From Streptomyces lomondensis (GTDB lineage Bacteria > Actinomycetota > Actinomycetes > Streptomycetales > Streptomycetaceae), in NCBI RefSeq assembly GCF_014651035.1, contig NZ_BMWC01000007.1, forward strand, positions 186,001 through 250,000: 64,000 nt of DNA, given 5' to 3'. Position 1 is the first letter of the stretch; each line of letters begins with the position of its first letter. The notes beneath the pieces are model-generated. The model saw only the letters and a program-made list of their open reading frames with translations. It had not been told where the DNA came from and made no database searches. The position numbers and the translations under genes are program-made. Below, one piece after another: positions 42,892 through 52,195 of the stretch.

Positions 42892-43993
42892 GGCCGATGG
42901 ACCGGCAGGCCGCCTTGAACTTCGCGGTGCAGATGTCCGACAGCTTGTAGATGTCGTCGGCGACGACCGTGTCCTTGATGTTGTCCCGCGTCAGGGCGAC
43001 CACCGGCACGAGCTGCGCGGGGATGCCCTTGTGGGTGGGGCTGTCGACCCGGTCGCGGGTCAGGGCGGCGAACTGGATGTCCCGGCCCTGGACCTTCGCG
43101 ACCGCCATCTCCGCGGCGTTCTCCGCCTCCTGCGGGTACGACTTGTAGACGCTCATGTACTGCTCGCCGGTGATGATCCGCTGCACGGCCGCGAGTTCCG
43201 CGTCCTGGCCGGTGATCGGCGGCAGGTCGGTCACGCCCGCGTCCTCCAGCGCCTCGACGATGCCGCCCGCCATGCCGTCGTTGGCGGAGTACACCGCCGC
43301 GATGTCGTCCGCGCCGATCTTCTCGATCGCCTGGGCCATGTTGGCCTGCGCGTTCTCCGGCTTCCAGTCCTTCGTGTCGAAGGACTCGGCGATCGTCACC
43401 TTGCCGTTCAGCTCGGACAGCGCCCCGGCCTTGAACTGCTTGGCGTTCGGGTCCGTCGACGAGCCGTTCATCATGACGATCTTGTCGGAGAGGCTCGCCT
43501 TCTCGCCGATGGCCTCCAGTAGGGAGCGGCCCTGGACCTCGCCGACCAGTTCGTTGTCGAAGGAGATGTACGCGTCGATCGGGCCCTCGGCCAGCCGGTC
43601 GTAGGCGATGACCGGGATCCCGGCGTTCTTGGCCTTCTTCACGCTGCCCGCGATGGCCTGCGAGTCGACCGCGTCCAGCAGGATCACGTCGACCCGGTCG
43701 TCGATCATCTGCTGCATCTGGCGCGCCTGCTGGTCGGCGCTCGCCTCGGCGTTGGCGTACTCGACGCGGCCCTGGTCGTTGGTGAGGGACTCGACCTTCC
43801 GCTTGATGATGGGGTAGTCGAAGTTCTCGTAGCGCGTGTTCGCCTTCTCCGGCAGCAGCAGGCCCACCGTGATGTCGTTGCCCTTGGTCGGGCTCGCGTC
43901 GTCACTGCTCCCCGTCGCGTTGAGCACGCCGCAGCCGGCGAGCGTGACGGACATCGTGGCCGCGGCCACGGATATGGAGATGGGACGACGCAT
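42884..43993 (-). CDS. Sugar ABC transporter substrate-binding lipoprotein (XylF/RbsB-like)
   Basis: 369 residues from ATG 43993. Signal peptide with lipobox LAGC, lipidated Cys at residue 21. The mature part is a periplasmic-binding-type 1 fold: DITVGLLLPEKANTRYENFD, QQMIDDRVDVILLDAVDSQA, AGIPVIAYDRLAEGPIDAYI, AVYSANDGMAGGIVEALEDA, PPITGQDAELAAVQRIITGE. Closest in pattern to xylose/ribose binding proteins. No ATPase or permease gene is adjacent, so it must use a transporter encoded elsewhere or have a sensing role. Confidence 0.9.
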   Translation of the reverse strand: MRRPISISVAAATMSVTLAGCGVLNATGSSDDASPTKGNDITVGLLLPEKANTRYENFDYPIIKRKVESLTNDQGRVEYANAEASADQQARQMQQMIDDRVDVILLDAVDSQAIAGSVKKAKNAGIPVIAYDRLAEGPIDAYISFDNELVGEVQGRSLLEAIGEKASLSDKIVMMNGSSTDPNAKQFKAGALSELNGKVTIAESFDTKDWKPENAQANMAQAIEKIGADDIAAVYSANDGMAGGIVEALEDAGVTDLPPITGQDAELAAVQRIITGEQYMSVYKSYPQEAENAAEMAVAKVQGRDIQFAALTRDRVDSPTHKGIPAQLVPVVALTRDNIKDTVVADDIYKLSDICTAKFKAACRSIGLT

Positions 43994-44217
43994 GCGGTGC
44001 TCGTTTCGCGTGTGATTCGGACGTGGGCGCACTTTGTGGCCCATGTGACTGAAAAGCCAACGCGGACGCGGCCCCCAGCGTCAAGCGGAACCACTTAACG
44101 AGATGACAACACCACGCTCCGCAGTAGTTGTGAAGACTCTGCGGAATCATCTCCAACTGCCTTGCACGGCCCGCCCATCCACGGGAGACCGAGCGAAACG
44201 GCCCAAGTGCTGCGAAA

Positions 44218-44243
44218 GGGGCCGGGAGTCGCCTCCCGGCCCC
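44218..44243 (-). terminator. Terminator of the dnaK operon
   Basis: GGGGCCGGGAG-TCGC-CTCCCGGCCCC, a perfect 11-bp stem with a 4-nt loop, lies 18 bp beyond the hspR stop codon. Confidence 0.85.
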
Positions 44244-44260
44244 TGTCACACGCGTACAGG

Positions 44261-44722
44261 TCAGTCCGCCTGCTGCTGCCGCTTCGGCCGCCACACCACC
44301 AGCGCGCTGGTCTGCTGCACCTCCTGGTACGGCACCAGATCGCGGCGGTACGACGCGTGCACCGCCGCCTCGCGCTGGCGCATGGCCGCCGCCGCGCCGT
44401 CGAGCGCGTCCTCCAGCTCGGCCACCCGGGCCTGGAGCGCGGCGACCTGGTTCTCCAGTTCGATGATGCGCTTGATGCCGGCCAGGTTGATGCCCTCGTC
44501 CTGCGACAACTGCTGCACCTGGCGGAGCAGTTCGATGTCGCGGGCCGAGTAGCGGCGGCCCCGGCCGGCGGTGCGGTCGGGGGAGACCAGGCCCAGGCGG
44601 TCGTACTGGCGCAGGGTCTGCGGGTGCAGGCCGGAGAGCTGGGCCGCCACCGAGATGACGTAGACCGGGGTCTCCTCGGTCAGTTCATACGGGTTGCGTC
44701 GACGACCGTCCATCTGACTCAT
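44261..44722 (-). CDS. hspR: HspR, MerR-family heat-shock repressor
   Basis: 153 residues from ATG 44722, overlapping the dnaJ stop; an internal ATG (MDGRRRNPYE) three codons later is the commonly used alternative. MerR-type HTH: VYVISVAAQLSGLHPQTLRQ, YDRLGLVSPDRTAGRGRRYS, then a coiled coil (IKRIIELENQVAALQARVAE). It binds HAIR boxes with DnaK as co-repressor and so silences its own operon and clpB until misfolded protein titrates DnaK. Confidence 0.97.
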   Translation of the reverse strand: MSQMDGRRRNPYELTEETPVYVISVAAQLSGLHPQTLRQYDRLGLVSPDRTAGRGRRYSARDIELLRQVQQLSQDEGINLAGIKRIIELENQVAALQARVAELEDALDGAAAAMRQREAAVHASYRRDLVPYQEVQQTSALVVWRPKRQQQAD

Positions 44723-45900
44723 GCTCCCTTCGCGGCCTGGAACAGATCCGCCCGCGGATCCTCACCCGCGGTCGCCTCGCGATACGCCTCGAGTGCGTCA
44801 CGAGCCTTCCCCGTCAGGTCCTTCGGGACACTCACCTCGACGGTGACCAGGAGGTCGCCCCGGGTGCCGTCCTTGCGGACCGCGCCCTTGCCCCGGGCGC
44901 GCATCGTACGGCCGTTCGGCGTGCCGGGCGGCAGTTTCAGCGTGACGGGCGGGCCGCCCAGCGTCGGCACCCGGACCTCGCCGCCGAGGGCCGCCTCGGC
45001 GAACGTCACCGGGACGGTGACGGTGAGGTTGTCGTCCTTGCGGCCGAACACCGGGTGGGCGTCGACGTGCACCATCACGTACAGGTCGCCCGCGGGGCCG
45101 CCGCGCTCGCCCGGTGCCCCCTTGCCGCGCAGCCGGATCCGCTGGCCGTCGCTGACGCCCGCGGGGATGCGCACCTGCATGGTCCGCGAGGACTTGGCCC
45201 GGCCGCTGCCCTTGCAGATGTCGCAGGGGGTCTCCGCGATCAGGCCGCGGCCCTTGCAGTCCGGGCAGGGGTCGGTGAGGGAGAAGCCGCCGCCGCTGCC
45301 CCGGGCGACCTGCCCGGTGCCGACGCAGGTCGGGCACACGCGCGGCGTGCCGTTCTTGTCGCCGGTGCCCGAACAGGCCTTGCAGGGCGACTGCGACGAC
45401 ATCCGCAGCGGGACCGTCGCGCCCTCGATGGCCTCCGTGAAGCTGAGCGTGACCTCGGACTCGATGTCCTGGCCGCGCCGGGGCTGCGTACGCGTGCCCG
45501 GGCCCGCGCCGCCGCGGTTGAACAGGCCCCCGAAGACGTCACCGAGACCGCCGCCGAAGCCGCCGGCCCCGCCCTGGCCCTGGGCGCCGCCTCCGAAGAG
45601 GTCGCCCAGGTCGAAGTTGAAGGAGCCGCCGCCCGCGCCGGGCCCCGGGCGGAAGCCGCCGTTGCCGAAGAGCGCGCGTGCCTCGTCGTACTCCTTGCGC
45701 TTCTTGGGGTCACCGAGGATGTCGTTGGCCTCGGAGATCTCCTTGAAGCGCTCCTCCGCCCTGGCGTTGCCCTTGTTGGCGTCCGGGTGGTACTCGCGGG
45801 CGAGCTTCCGGTACGCCTTCTTGATCTCGGCCTCGGTGGCGTCCTTGGGGACGCCGAGGACCTTGTAGTAGTCCTTCTCGATGAAGTCCTTGGTGCTCAT
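44719..45900 (-). CDS. dnaJ: DnaJ co-chaperone
   Basis: 393 residues from ATG 45900. J domain with the HPD tripeptide in AREYHPDANKGN (about residue 38), a G/F-rich linker, then four zinc-binding repeats CKACSGTG, CPTCVGTG, CPDCKGRG, CDICKGSG and the C-terminal substrate-binding domains. Stimulates DnaK ATPase and delivers substrates. Third gene of dnaK-grpE-dnaJ-hspR, with a 4-bp overlap to hspR. Confidence 0.98.
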   Translation of the reverse strand: MSTKDFIEKDYYKVLGVPKDATEAEIKKAYRKLAREYHPDANKGNARAEERFKEISEANDILGDPKKRKEYDEARALFGNGGFRPGPGAGGGSFNFDLGDLFGGGAQGQGGAGGFGGGLGDVFGGLFNRGGAGPGTRTQPRRGQDIESEVTLSFTEAIEGATVPLRMSSQSPCKACSGTGDKNGTPRVCPTCVGTGQVARGSGGGFSLTDPCPDCKGRGLIAETPCDICKGSGRAKSSRTMQVRIPAGVSDGQRIRLRGKGAPGERGGPAGDLYVMVHVDAHPVFGRKDDNLTVTVPVTFAEAALGGEVRVPTLGGPPVTLKLPPGTPNGRTMRARGKGAVRKDGTRGDLLVTVEVSVPKDLTGKARDALEAYREATAGEDPRADLFQAAKGA

Positions 45901-45936
45901 CCTCGACGCCCCTCCTTCCCTTCGTCCGTTATGACG

Positions 45937-46602
45937 TCAGCCCTCGTCCGGGCCACCGCTCTCCTTGTCGTCGGCGTCGGCGGACTCCTCCGCCTTGACC
46001 GTCTGCGCCCCCGGCTGGGGTTCGGCCACCGCCACCCGCGCGGGGCGGATGGTGCGCTCGCCGATCCGGTACCCGGGCTGCAGAATCGCCACGCACGTCG
46101 TCTCGGTGACGTCCGGCGCGTAAGAGTGCATCAGGGCTTCGTGGATCGTCGGGTCGAAGGGCTCGCCCTCCTTGCCGAACTGCTGCAGGCCCATCTTCGC
46201 CGCGGTGCTCTCCAGCGACTCGGCGACGGACTTGAAGCCGCCGACCAGTTCGCCGTGCTCCCGCGCGCGGCCGATGTCGTCGAGCACGGGCAGGAGCTCG
46301 GTCAGGAGGTTCGCGATGGCGATCTCCTTGACCGCGATCCGGTCGCGCTCGACCCGGCGGCGGTAGTTCTGGAACTCGGCCTGGAGGCGCTGGAGGTCCG
46401 CCGTGCGCTCGCTGAGCGCGCTGCGGGCCTGGTCCAGCTGGGCCACCAGAGCCACGTCCTGGCCCGTGTCCCCGGCCGGGGCCGCCCCCTCCTCCGCGGA
46501 GGGGGAGGCGGCCTTCGGCTCGGCGTCGTCGGAGGTGGCGCCGGAAGGGACGTCGGGCTGCTGCGGCTGCTGCTCGTCGAAGCCCGGGGTCTCCTCCGTC
46601 AC
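45937..46602 (-). CDS. grpE: GrpE nucleotide exchange factor
   Basis: 221 residues from GTG 46600-46602, whose GTGA overlaps the dnaK stop codon. Disordered acidic N-terminus, a long coiled coil (LQRLQAEFQNYRRRVERDRI), the core AIANLLTELLPVLDDIGRAR, and the beta domain with FDPTIHEALMHSYAPDVTET, CVAILQPGYRIGERTIRPA. Releases ADP from DnaK. Confidence 0.97.
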   Translation of the reverse strand: MTEETPGFDEQQPQQPDVPSGATSDDAEPKAASPSAEEGAAPAGDTGQDVALVAQLDQARSALSERTADLQRLQAEFQNYRRRVERDRIAVKEIAIANLLTELLPVLDDIGRAREHGELVGGFKSVAESLESTAAKMGLQQFGKEGEPFDPTIHEALMHSYAPDVTETTCVAILQPGYRIGERTIRPARVAVAEPQPGAQTVKAEESADADDKESGGPDEG

Positions 46603-48449
46603 GCGGCACCGTCCTTCCGCTCGTCGTCCACGATCTCGGCGTCGACCACGTCGTCGTCGGCGGCCTTGGCACCACCGGCGGTGGCACCCTCGGGCCCGCC
46701 GGCGGCCTGCCCGGCCTGGGCGTCGGCGTACATGGCCTGGCCGAGCTTCTGCGAGACGGCCGCGACCTTCTCCGTAGCGGTGCGGATCTCGGCCGTGTCC
46801 TCGCCCTTGAGCTTCTCCTTCAGCTCGGCGACGGCCTCCTCGACCTCGGTCTTGATCTCACCCGGGACCTTGTCCTCGTTGTCCTTGAGGAACTTCTCGG
46901 TCTGGTAGACGAGCTGCTCGCCCTGGTTGCGGGACTCGGCGGCCTCGCGGCGCTTGTGGTCCTCCTCCGCGTAGCGCTCGGCCTCCTCGCGCATGCGGTC
47001 GACCTCGTCCTTCGGCAGCGAGGAGCCGCCGGTGACGGTCATCTTCTGCTCCTTGCCCGTGCCCAGGTCCTTGGCGGTCACGTGCATGATGCCGTTGGCG
47101 TCGATGTCGAAGGAGACCTCGATCTGCGGGACGCCGCGGGGCGCCGGCGGCAGACCGGTCAGCTCGAACATCCCGAGCTTCTTGTTGTACGCCGCGATCT
47201 CGCGCTCGCCCTGGTAGACCTGGATCTGCACGGACGGCTGGTTGTCCTCGGCGGTGGTGAAGATCTCGGACCGCTTGGTCGGGATCGTCGTGTTCCGCTC
47301 GATGAGCTTGGTCATGATGCCGCCCTTGGTCTCGATGCCGAGGGACAGCGGGGTGACGTCGAGGAGCAGGACGTCCTTGACCTCGCCCTTGAGGACACCG
47401 GCCTGCAGGGCGGCGCCGATGGCGACGACCTCGTCCGGGTTGACGCCCTTGTTGGCGTCCTTGCCGCCGGTCAGCTCCTTGACGAGCTCGGCGACGGCGG
47501 GCATGCGGGTCGAGCCGCCGACCAGGACGACGTGGTCGATCTCGCTGATGGAGATGCCGGCGTCCTTGATGACGTTGTGGAACGGCGTCTTGCAGCGCTC
47601 CAGGAGGTCCGCGGTCAGCTGCTGGAACTGGGCGCGGGTGAGCTTCTCGTCGAGGTGCAGGGGGCCCTCGGCGGAGGCGGTGATGTAGGGCAGGTTGATC
47701 GAGGTCTCGGTGGACGAGGACAGCTCGATCTTCGCCTTCTCGGCGGCCTCGCGCAGACGCTGCAGGGCCATCTTGTCCTTGCCCAGGTCCACGCCGTGGC
47801 CGGACTGGAACTGCTGGACCAGGTAGTCGACGATGCGCTGGTCCCAGTCGTCACCACCGAGGTGGTTGTCACCGTTGGTGGCCTTCACCTCGACGACGCC
47901 GTCGCCGATCTCCAGCAGCGAGACGTCGAACGTACCGCCACCGAGGTCGAAGACCAGGATGGTCTGGTCGTCCTTGTCGAGGCCGTACGCCAGCGCGGCC
48001 GCGGTGGGCTCGTTGACGATGCGCAGCACGTTCAGACCGGCGATCTCGCCGGCCTCCTTCGTGGCCTGGCGCTCGGAGTCGTTGAAGTACGCCGGGACGG
48101 TGATGACCGCGTCGGTCACCTTCTCGCCCAGGTAGGCCTCGGCGTCCCGCTTCAGCTTCTGCAGCACGAAGGCGCTGATCTGCTGCGGGTTGAAGGGCTT
48201 CCCGTCGAGCTCGATCTTCCAGTCCGTGCCCATGTGGCGCTTGACGGAGCGGATGGTCCGGTCCACGTTCGTGACCGCCTGGCGCTTGGCGACCTCGCCG
48301 ACGAGCACCTCACCGTTCTTCGCGAAGGCGACGACGGACGGCGTGGTCCTGGCGCCCTCGGCGTTGGTGATGACGGTGGGCTCGCCGCCCTCCAGAACGC
48401 TGACGACGGAGTTAGTCGTGCCCAGGTCGATGCCGACCGCACGTGCCAT
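46599..48449 (-). CDS. dnaK: Chaperone DnaK (Hsp70)
   Basis: 616 residues from ATG 48449 with AGGAATCAACC upstream. ATPase domain with phosphate loops GIDLGTTNSVV (residues 6-16) and ILVFDLGGGTFDVSLLEIGD, connect region VLVGGSTRMPAVAEL, then the linker DVLLLDVTPLSLGIETKGG and substrate-binding domain. The lid and Gly/Ala-rich acidic tail close the protein. Besides folding, it is HspR's co-repressor. First gene of the operon. Confidence 0.99.
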   Translation of the reverse strand: MARAVGIDLGTTNSVVSVLEGGEPTVITNAEGARTTPSVVAFAKNGEVLVGEVAKRQAVTNVDRTIRSVKRHMGTDWKIELDGKPFNPQQISAFVLQKLKRDAEAYLGEKVTDAVITVPAYFNDSERQATKEAGEIAGLNVLRIVNEPTAAALAYGLDKDDQTILVFDLGGGTFDVSLLEIGDGVVEVKATNGDNHLGGDDWDQRIVDYLVQQFQSGHGVDLGKDKMALQRLREAAEKAKIELSSSTETSINLPYITASAEGPLHLDEKLTRAQFQQLTADLLERCKTPFHNVIKDAGISISEIDHVVLVGGSTRMPAVAELVKELTGGKDANKGVNPDEVVAIGAALQAGVLKGEVKDVLLLDVTPLSLGIETKGGIMTKLIERNTTIPTKRSEIFTTAEDNQPSVQIQVYQGEREIAAYNKKLGMFELTGLPPAPRGVPQIEVSFDIDANGIMHVTAKDLGTGKEQKMTVTGGSSLPKDEVDRMREEAERYAEEDHKRREAAESRNQGEQLVYQTEKFLKDNEDKVPGEIKTEVEEAVAELKEKLKGEDTAEIRTATEKVAAVSQKLGQAMYADAQAGQAAGGPEGATAGGAKAADDDVVDAEIVDDERKDGAA

Positions 48450-48468
48450 GGTTGATTCCTCCAGCTGA

Positions 48469-48489
48469 CTTGAGTGGAACGGACTCAAG
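48469..48489 (-). promoter_or_regulatory. HAIR box 1 of the dnaK operon
   Basis: CTTGAGT-GGAACGG-ACTCAAG, a perfect match to the HspR operator consensus, 20 bp upstream of the dnaK start codon. Confidence 0.97.
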
Positions 48490-48520
48490 TGTGCACGACG
48501 GCTCCCTACCGGTCAACAGA

Positions 48521-48541
48521 GCTGAGTCGAGCTGGCTCAAC
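48521..48541 (-). promoter_or_regulatory. HAIR box 2 of the dnaK operon (imperfect)
   Basis: GCTGAGT-CGAGCTG-GCTCAAC keeps the 7-7-7 spacing with two changes in each arm, and lies 31 bp upstream of the perfect box. Between them, on the leftward strand, TTGACC is a candidate -35 element. It also touches the 3' end of the MraY-like gene at 48544. Confidence 0.75.
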
Positions 48542-48543
48542 TC

Positions 48544-49554
48544 TTATCCGTTCCTTACACGCAACGGCGCGCTGACCTGCGGCGATACTGTGCGTCGAGC
48601 GGCGTACACAGGTACACGGGAGAGGGCGAAGGCGACCACGAGAGCCACGCCCGCCACCCACCACAGGGCGTCGGCCCCGACCCAGCCGGCGTGCGCGAGT
48701 ACCCCGACGAGCACGCCGGAGAACGCCCCGGAGCCGAGCAGCAGGGTGGCCCCCGGCACGGTCAGCCCGAGCCGCCGCAGCCGGTGGGCGAGGTGGTCGG
48801 GCCCGCTGCGGACCACGGACCGCCCGCCCAACCGCCGTGCCAGCAGGACGAGTACGGCGTCGGCGCTCACCAGGGCCGTCAGCGCGAAGAGCACCCCCGC
48901 GCTCTCCCCGAGCCCGAACCCGGCCCGGACGTGCACGAGGCCGAGGGCGATCACGAACCCCGCCGGCATGGACCCGCAGCTCCCCAGCGCCACGCGCGCG
49001 GGATGCCAGTTGTGCAGCAGGAACCCGGTCAGCGCCGCCGCCAGCACGCTCATCAGTACGGCGACCCCGTCCAGCACGTCGATCGCCGCGCAGGCCGCCA
49101 CCCCGAAGGCGGTGACCACCCCGACGGTCCCCGCGAGCCCGTCGGCGTGGTCCAGCCCCCGGAACGCGAAGGTCACGCCCACGACCCACACGACGGCCAG
49201 CAGCCCGGTCCCCACCCCCGTCTCCCCGTACGGCACGACACACGCGGCGGCGACGCCCGTACCGGCGACCAGCACCCGCGGCCGCAGCCGCCACACGTCG
49301 TCGACGAGCCCGAGCAGGGCGACCACGCCACCGGCGACGAGCAGCCCGCCGATCCCGCTCCCGGCCGAGCCCCATTCCTTGACGCCTACGACCGACCCGG
49401 TGACGACCACCACGGCCACACCCCCGGACAGCGGCACCTCGCGTTGCCGCCGCCGCTCGACCAGACGCAGCCGCCGGGCGGGGGTCCGGAGGACGGCCGC
49501 GAGCAGGGCGGTGAACAGGAGGGCGGTGGCGGCGGCGGTGATCCCGTAGAGCAC
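48544..49554 (-). CDS. MraY/WecA-family glycosyl-1-phosphate transferase-like protein
   Basis: 336 residues from GTG 49552-49554, which follows TAACTT by 6 nt (leaderless candidate). About ten membrane helices. The family's acidic motif is visible as VVALLGLVDDVWRLRP (D-D near residue 86) and the second as FRGLDHADGLAGTVG, a variant of the usual N-x-x-DGxDGLA. These enzymes load undecaprenyl phosphate with a sugar phosphate; the unusual second motif makes activity less certain. It ends within the dnaK upstream region. Confidence 0.75.
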   Translation of the reverse strand: MLYGITAAATALLFTALLAAVLRTPARRLRLVERRRQREVPLSGGVAVVVVTGSVVGVKEWGSAGSGIGGLLVAGGVVALLGLVDDVWRLRPRVLVAGTGVAAACVVPYGETGVGTGLLAVVWVVGVTFAFRGLDHADGLAGTVGVVTAFGVAACAAIDVLDGVAVLMSVLAAALTGFLLHNWHPARVALGSCGSMPAGFVIALGLVHVRAGFGLGESAGVLFALTALVSADAVLVLLARRLGGRSVVRSGPDHLAHRLRRLGLTVPGATLLLGSGAFSGVLVGVLAHAGWVGADALWWVAGVALVVAFALSRVPVYAARRTVSPQVSAPLRVRNG

Positions 49555-49797
49555 GGATATAAGTTAGGCGTCACTATGACAATTCGGTACGAATAACACG
49601 ACAGGATCGCGGCCGGATTCCGTACGACTTCTGAGGCAACCCTCAGCGATTCAGATCACTGCCCACCCGGCTACAGTGCGGCGGAAGATAGGGGTAGTCT
49701 CAGACGGACTGCATAAGTTACCGCTTAGTAATTTCGGGGAACCCTCCATAACGGCAGGTCACCCCGACGAAACCCCTCGCAGGCCCGAGGAGCCCCC

Positions 49798-52122
49798 ATG
49801 CAACTCGCCGCGATCATCGTGTCGCTGGTACTGACCGTGGTCGGCGTCGCGCTGCTCGCACGCGCGATCGGCCAGTTCGTCCGGTACTTCAAGCTGGGCC
49901 AGCCCGTGCCCGCCGGTACCCGGACCGACAACCCCTACCAGCGCAGCGTGACCCTGGTGAAGGAGTTCCTCGGCCACACGCGCATGAACCGGTGGGGCAT
50001 CGTCGGCATCGCCCACTGGTTCGTGGCGATCGGCTTCCTGACGCTGCCGCCGACGATCATCACCGCGTACGGCCAGCTGTTCCAGGCCGACTGGACGCTG
50101 CCGGTGCTCGGCGGCTTCCTCCCCTACGAGCTCTACATCGAGTTCATCGCGGCCATGACGACCCTCGGCATCGCCACGCTGATGGTGATCCGCCTGCTGA
50201 ACCTGCCGTCGCGCCCGGGCCGCAAGTCCCGCTTCGCCGGCTCGAAGATGGGCCAGGCGTACTTCGTCGAGTACGTCATCCTCACGATCGGCCTGGCCAT
50301 CTACGTGCTGCGGGGCCTGGAGGGCGCGCTGCACCACGTGGACCACTACGAGGCCGCGTACTTCGCCTCGTACCCGCTGGTCCTGGCCTTCAAGGGCCTG
50401 AGCGTGGCGGCGCTGCAGAACCTCGTCTACTTCTTCGCGATGATCAAGCTGGGCACGACCATGATCTGGATGATCACGGTCAGCCTGAACACCAACATGG
50501 GTGTGGCCTGGCACCGCTTCCTGGCGTTCCCGAACATCTGGTTCAAGCGCGAGGCGACGGGCGAGACGGCTCTGGGCGCGCTCCAGCCCATGACGTCCGG
50601 CGGCAAGCCGATCGACTTCACCGACCCGGGCGACGACGACGTCTTCGGTGTCTCCCAGGTCGAGCAGTTCTCCTGGAAGGGCCTGCTGGACTTCTCCACG
50701 TGCACCGAGTGCGGCCGCTGCCAGTCGCAGTGCCCGGCCTGGAACACGGGCAAGCCGCTCTCCCCGAAGCTGCTGATCATGTCGCTGCGCGACCACGCGC
50801 ACGCCAAGGCGCCGTACCTCCTGGCCGGCGGCGGCAAGACGATGGAGGGCGAGGAGAAGGCGTCCGAAGAGCAGCTGGCGGGCGTCCCGGCGTCGGCCCT
50901 GGCCGAGGCGGAGCGCCCGCTGGTCGGCACGCTGGAGGACAACGGCGTCATCGACCCGGACGTCCTGTGGTCCTGCACCACCTGCGGTGCCTGCGTCGAG
51001 CAGTGCCCCGTGGACATCGAGCACGTCGACCACATCGTCGACATGCGCCGCTACCAGGTGATGATCGAGTCGGCGTTCCCGTCCGAGGCGGGCACGATGC
51101 TCAAGAACCTGGAGAAGAAGGGCAACCCCTGGGGCCTGGCGAAGAAGCAGCGCCTGGAGTGGCTCAAGGAGGTCGACTTCGAGGTCCCGGTCGTCGGCAA
51201 GGACATCGAGGACCTGTCCGAGGTCGAGTACCTCTACTGGGTCGGCTGCGCGGGCGCGCTGGAGGACCGCGCGAAGAAGACGACGAAGGCCTTCGCGGAG
51301 CTGCTCCACATCGCGGGCGTCAAGTTCGCCATCATGGGCGGCGACGAGAAGTGCACGGGTGACTCGGCGCGGCGTCTCGGCAACGAGCCCCTGTTCCAGG
51401 AGCTCGGCATGGAGAACGTCATGGCGCTGAACATGGCGTTCGGCGAGGAGATGGACGACGAGGGCAAGGTGACGCCCGAGTCGGCGAAGCCGAAGTCCGC
51501 GAAGAAGATCGTCGCGACCTGCCCGCACTGCCTCAACACGCTCGGCAACGAGTACCCGCAGCTCGGCGGCGACTACGAGGTCATCCACCACACGCAGCTG
51601 CTCCAGCACCTCGTCGACGAGGGCAAGCTCATCCCGGTCACCCCGGTCGAGGGCATCATCACCTACCACGACCCGTGCTACCTGGGCCGCCACAACAAGA
51701 TCTACACGCCGCCGCGCGAGATCATCGCCGCCGTCCCCGGCATCCGCAACGAGGAGATGCACCGCCACAAGGAGCGGGGCTTCTGCTGCGGCGCGGGTGG
51801 CGCGCGGATGTGGATGGAAGAGCGCATCGGCAAGCGCATCAACAACGAGCGCGTGGACGAGGCGCTGTCGGTGAACCCCGACATCGTGTCGACGGCCTGC
51901 CCCTTCTGCCTGGTCATGCTCACGGACTCCGTCAACGGCAAGAAGAACGACGGCAAGGCCAAGGAGTCCATCCAGGTCGTGGACGTCGCCCAGCTCCTGC
52001 TGGACTCGGTGAAGACGCCGGTGCCGGCGGAGGGCGAGGACGACGACGGTGACGACGACGGCGAGCCGCCGGCGGGCACGGCGGACTCGGAGAACGCACC
52101 GGAGCCGGAGCCGGTGAAGTAG
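49798..52122 (+). CDS. Membrane-bound (Fe-S)-binding oxidoreductase, HdrD/CCG-domain type
   Basis: 774 residues from ATG 49798. The N-terminal quarter has about five membrane helices resembling a NarI/HdrE-like haem-b subunit (MNRWGIVGIAHWFVAIGFLT). Then two [4Fe-4S] motifs, CTECGRCQSQCP (about residue 302) and CTTCGACVEQCP (about residue 392), and two cysteine-rich CCG domains, with YWVGCAGALEDR, DPCYLGRHN, and ERGFCCGAGGARMWMEE (about residue 660). A Glu/Asp/Pro-rich tail ends the protein. It is a fused quinone-linked electron transfer unit, common in actinobacteria; the electron donor is unknown. Confidence 0.92.
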   Translation: MQLAAIIVSLVLTVVGVALLARAIGQFVRYFKLGQPVPAGTRTDNPYQRSVTLVKEFLGHTRMNRWGIVGIAHWFVAIGFLTLPPTIITAYGQLFQADWTLPVLGGFLPYELYIEFIAAMTTLGIATLMVIRLLNLPSRPGRKSRFAGSKMGQAYFVEYVILTIGLAIYVLRGLEGALHHVDHYEAAYFASYPLVLAFKGLSVAALQNLVYFFAMIKLGTTMIWMITVSLNTNMGVAWHRFLAFPNIWFKREATGETALGALQPMTSGGKPIDFTDPGDDDVFGVSQVEQFSWKGLLDFSTCTECGRCQSQCPAWNTGKPLSPKLLIMSLRDHAHAKAPYLLAGGGKTMEGEEKASEEQLAGVPASALAEAERPLVGTLEDNGVIDPDVLWSCTTCGACVEQCPVDIEHVDHIVDMRRYQVMIESAFPSEAGTMLKNLEKKGNPWGLAKKQRLEWLKEVDFEVPVVGKDIEDLSEVEYLYWVGCAGALEDRAKKTTKAFAELLHIAGVKFAIMGGDEKCTGDSARRLGNEPLFQELGMENVMALNMAFGEEMDDEGKVTPESAKPKSAKKIVATCPHCLNTLGNEYPQLGGDYEVIHHTQLLQHLVDEGKLIPVTPVEGIITYHDPCYLGRHNKIYTPPREIIAAVPGIRNEEMHRHKERGFCCGAGGARMWMEERIGKRINNERVDEALSVNPDIVSTACPFCLVMLTDSVNGKKNDGKAKESIQVVDVAQLLLDSVKTPVPAEGEDDDGDDDGEPPAGTADSENAPEPEPVK

Positions 52123-52146
52123 GCGGTTCTTCGAGGGTTGTCTTCA

Positions 52147-52180
52147 ACGCCCCCTGTCCGAGTCATCGGGCGGGGGGCGT
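52147..52180 (+). terminator. Terminator of the Fe-S oxidoreductase gene
   Basis: ACGCCCCCTGTCCG and CGGGCGGGGGGCGT pair around AGTCAT, 25 bp after the stop codon. It may serve the convergent gene at 52196 as well. Confidence 0.7.
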
Positions 52181-52195
52181 CGGCGTTGTAGGCGA

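Noticed and set aside
46956..48455. A 499-codon rightward open frame opposite dnaK
   Set aside because: It is the GC-rich antisense shadow of dnaK: Val/Asp/Leu/Gly-rich without motifs, and without a ribosome site. The same holds for long frames opposite clpB, purA, fba, the Fe-S oxidoreductase and the RHS gene.
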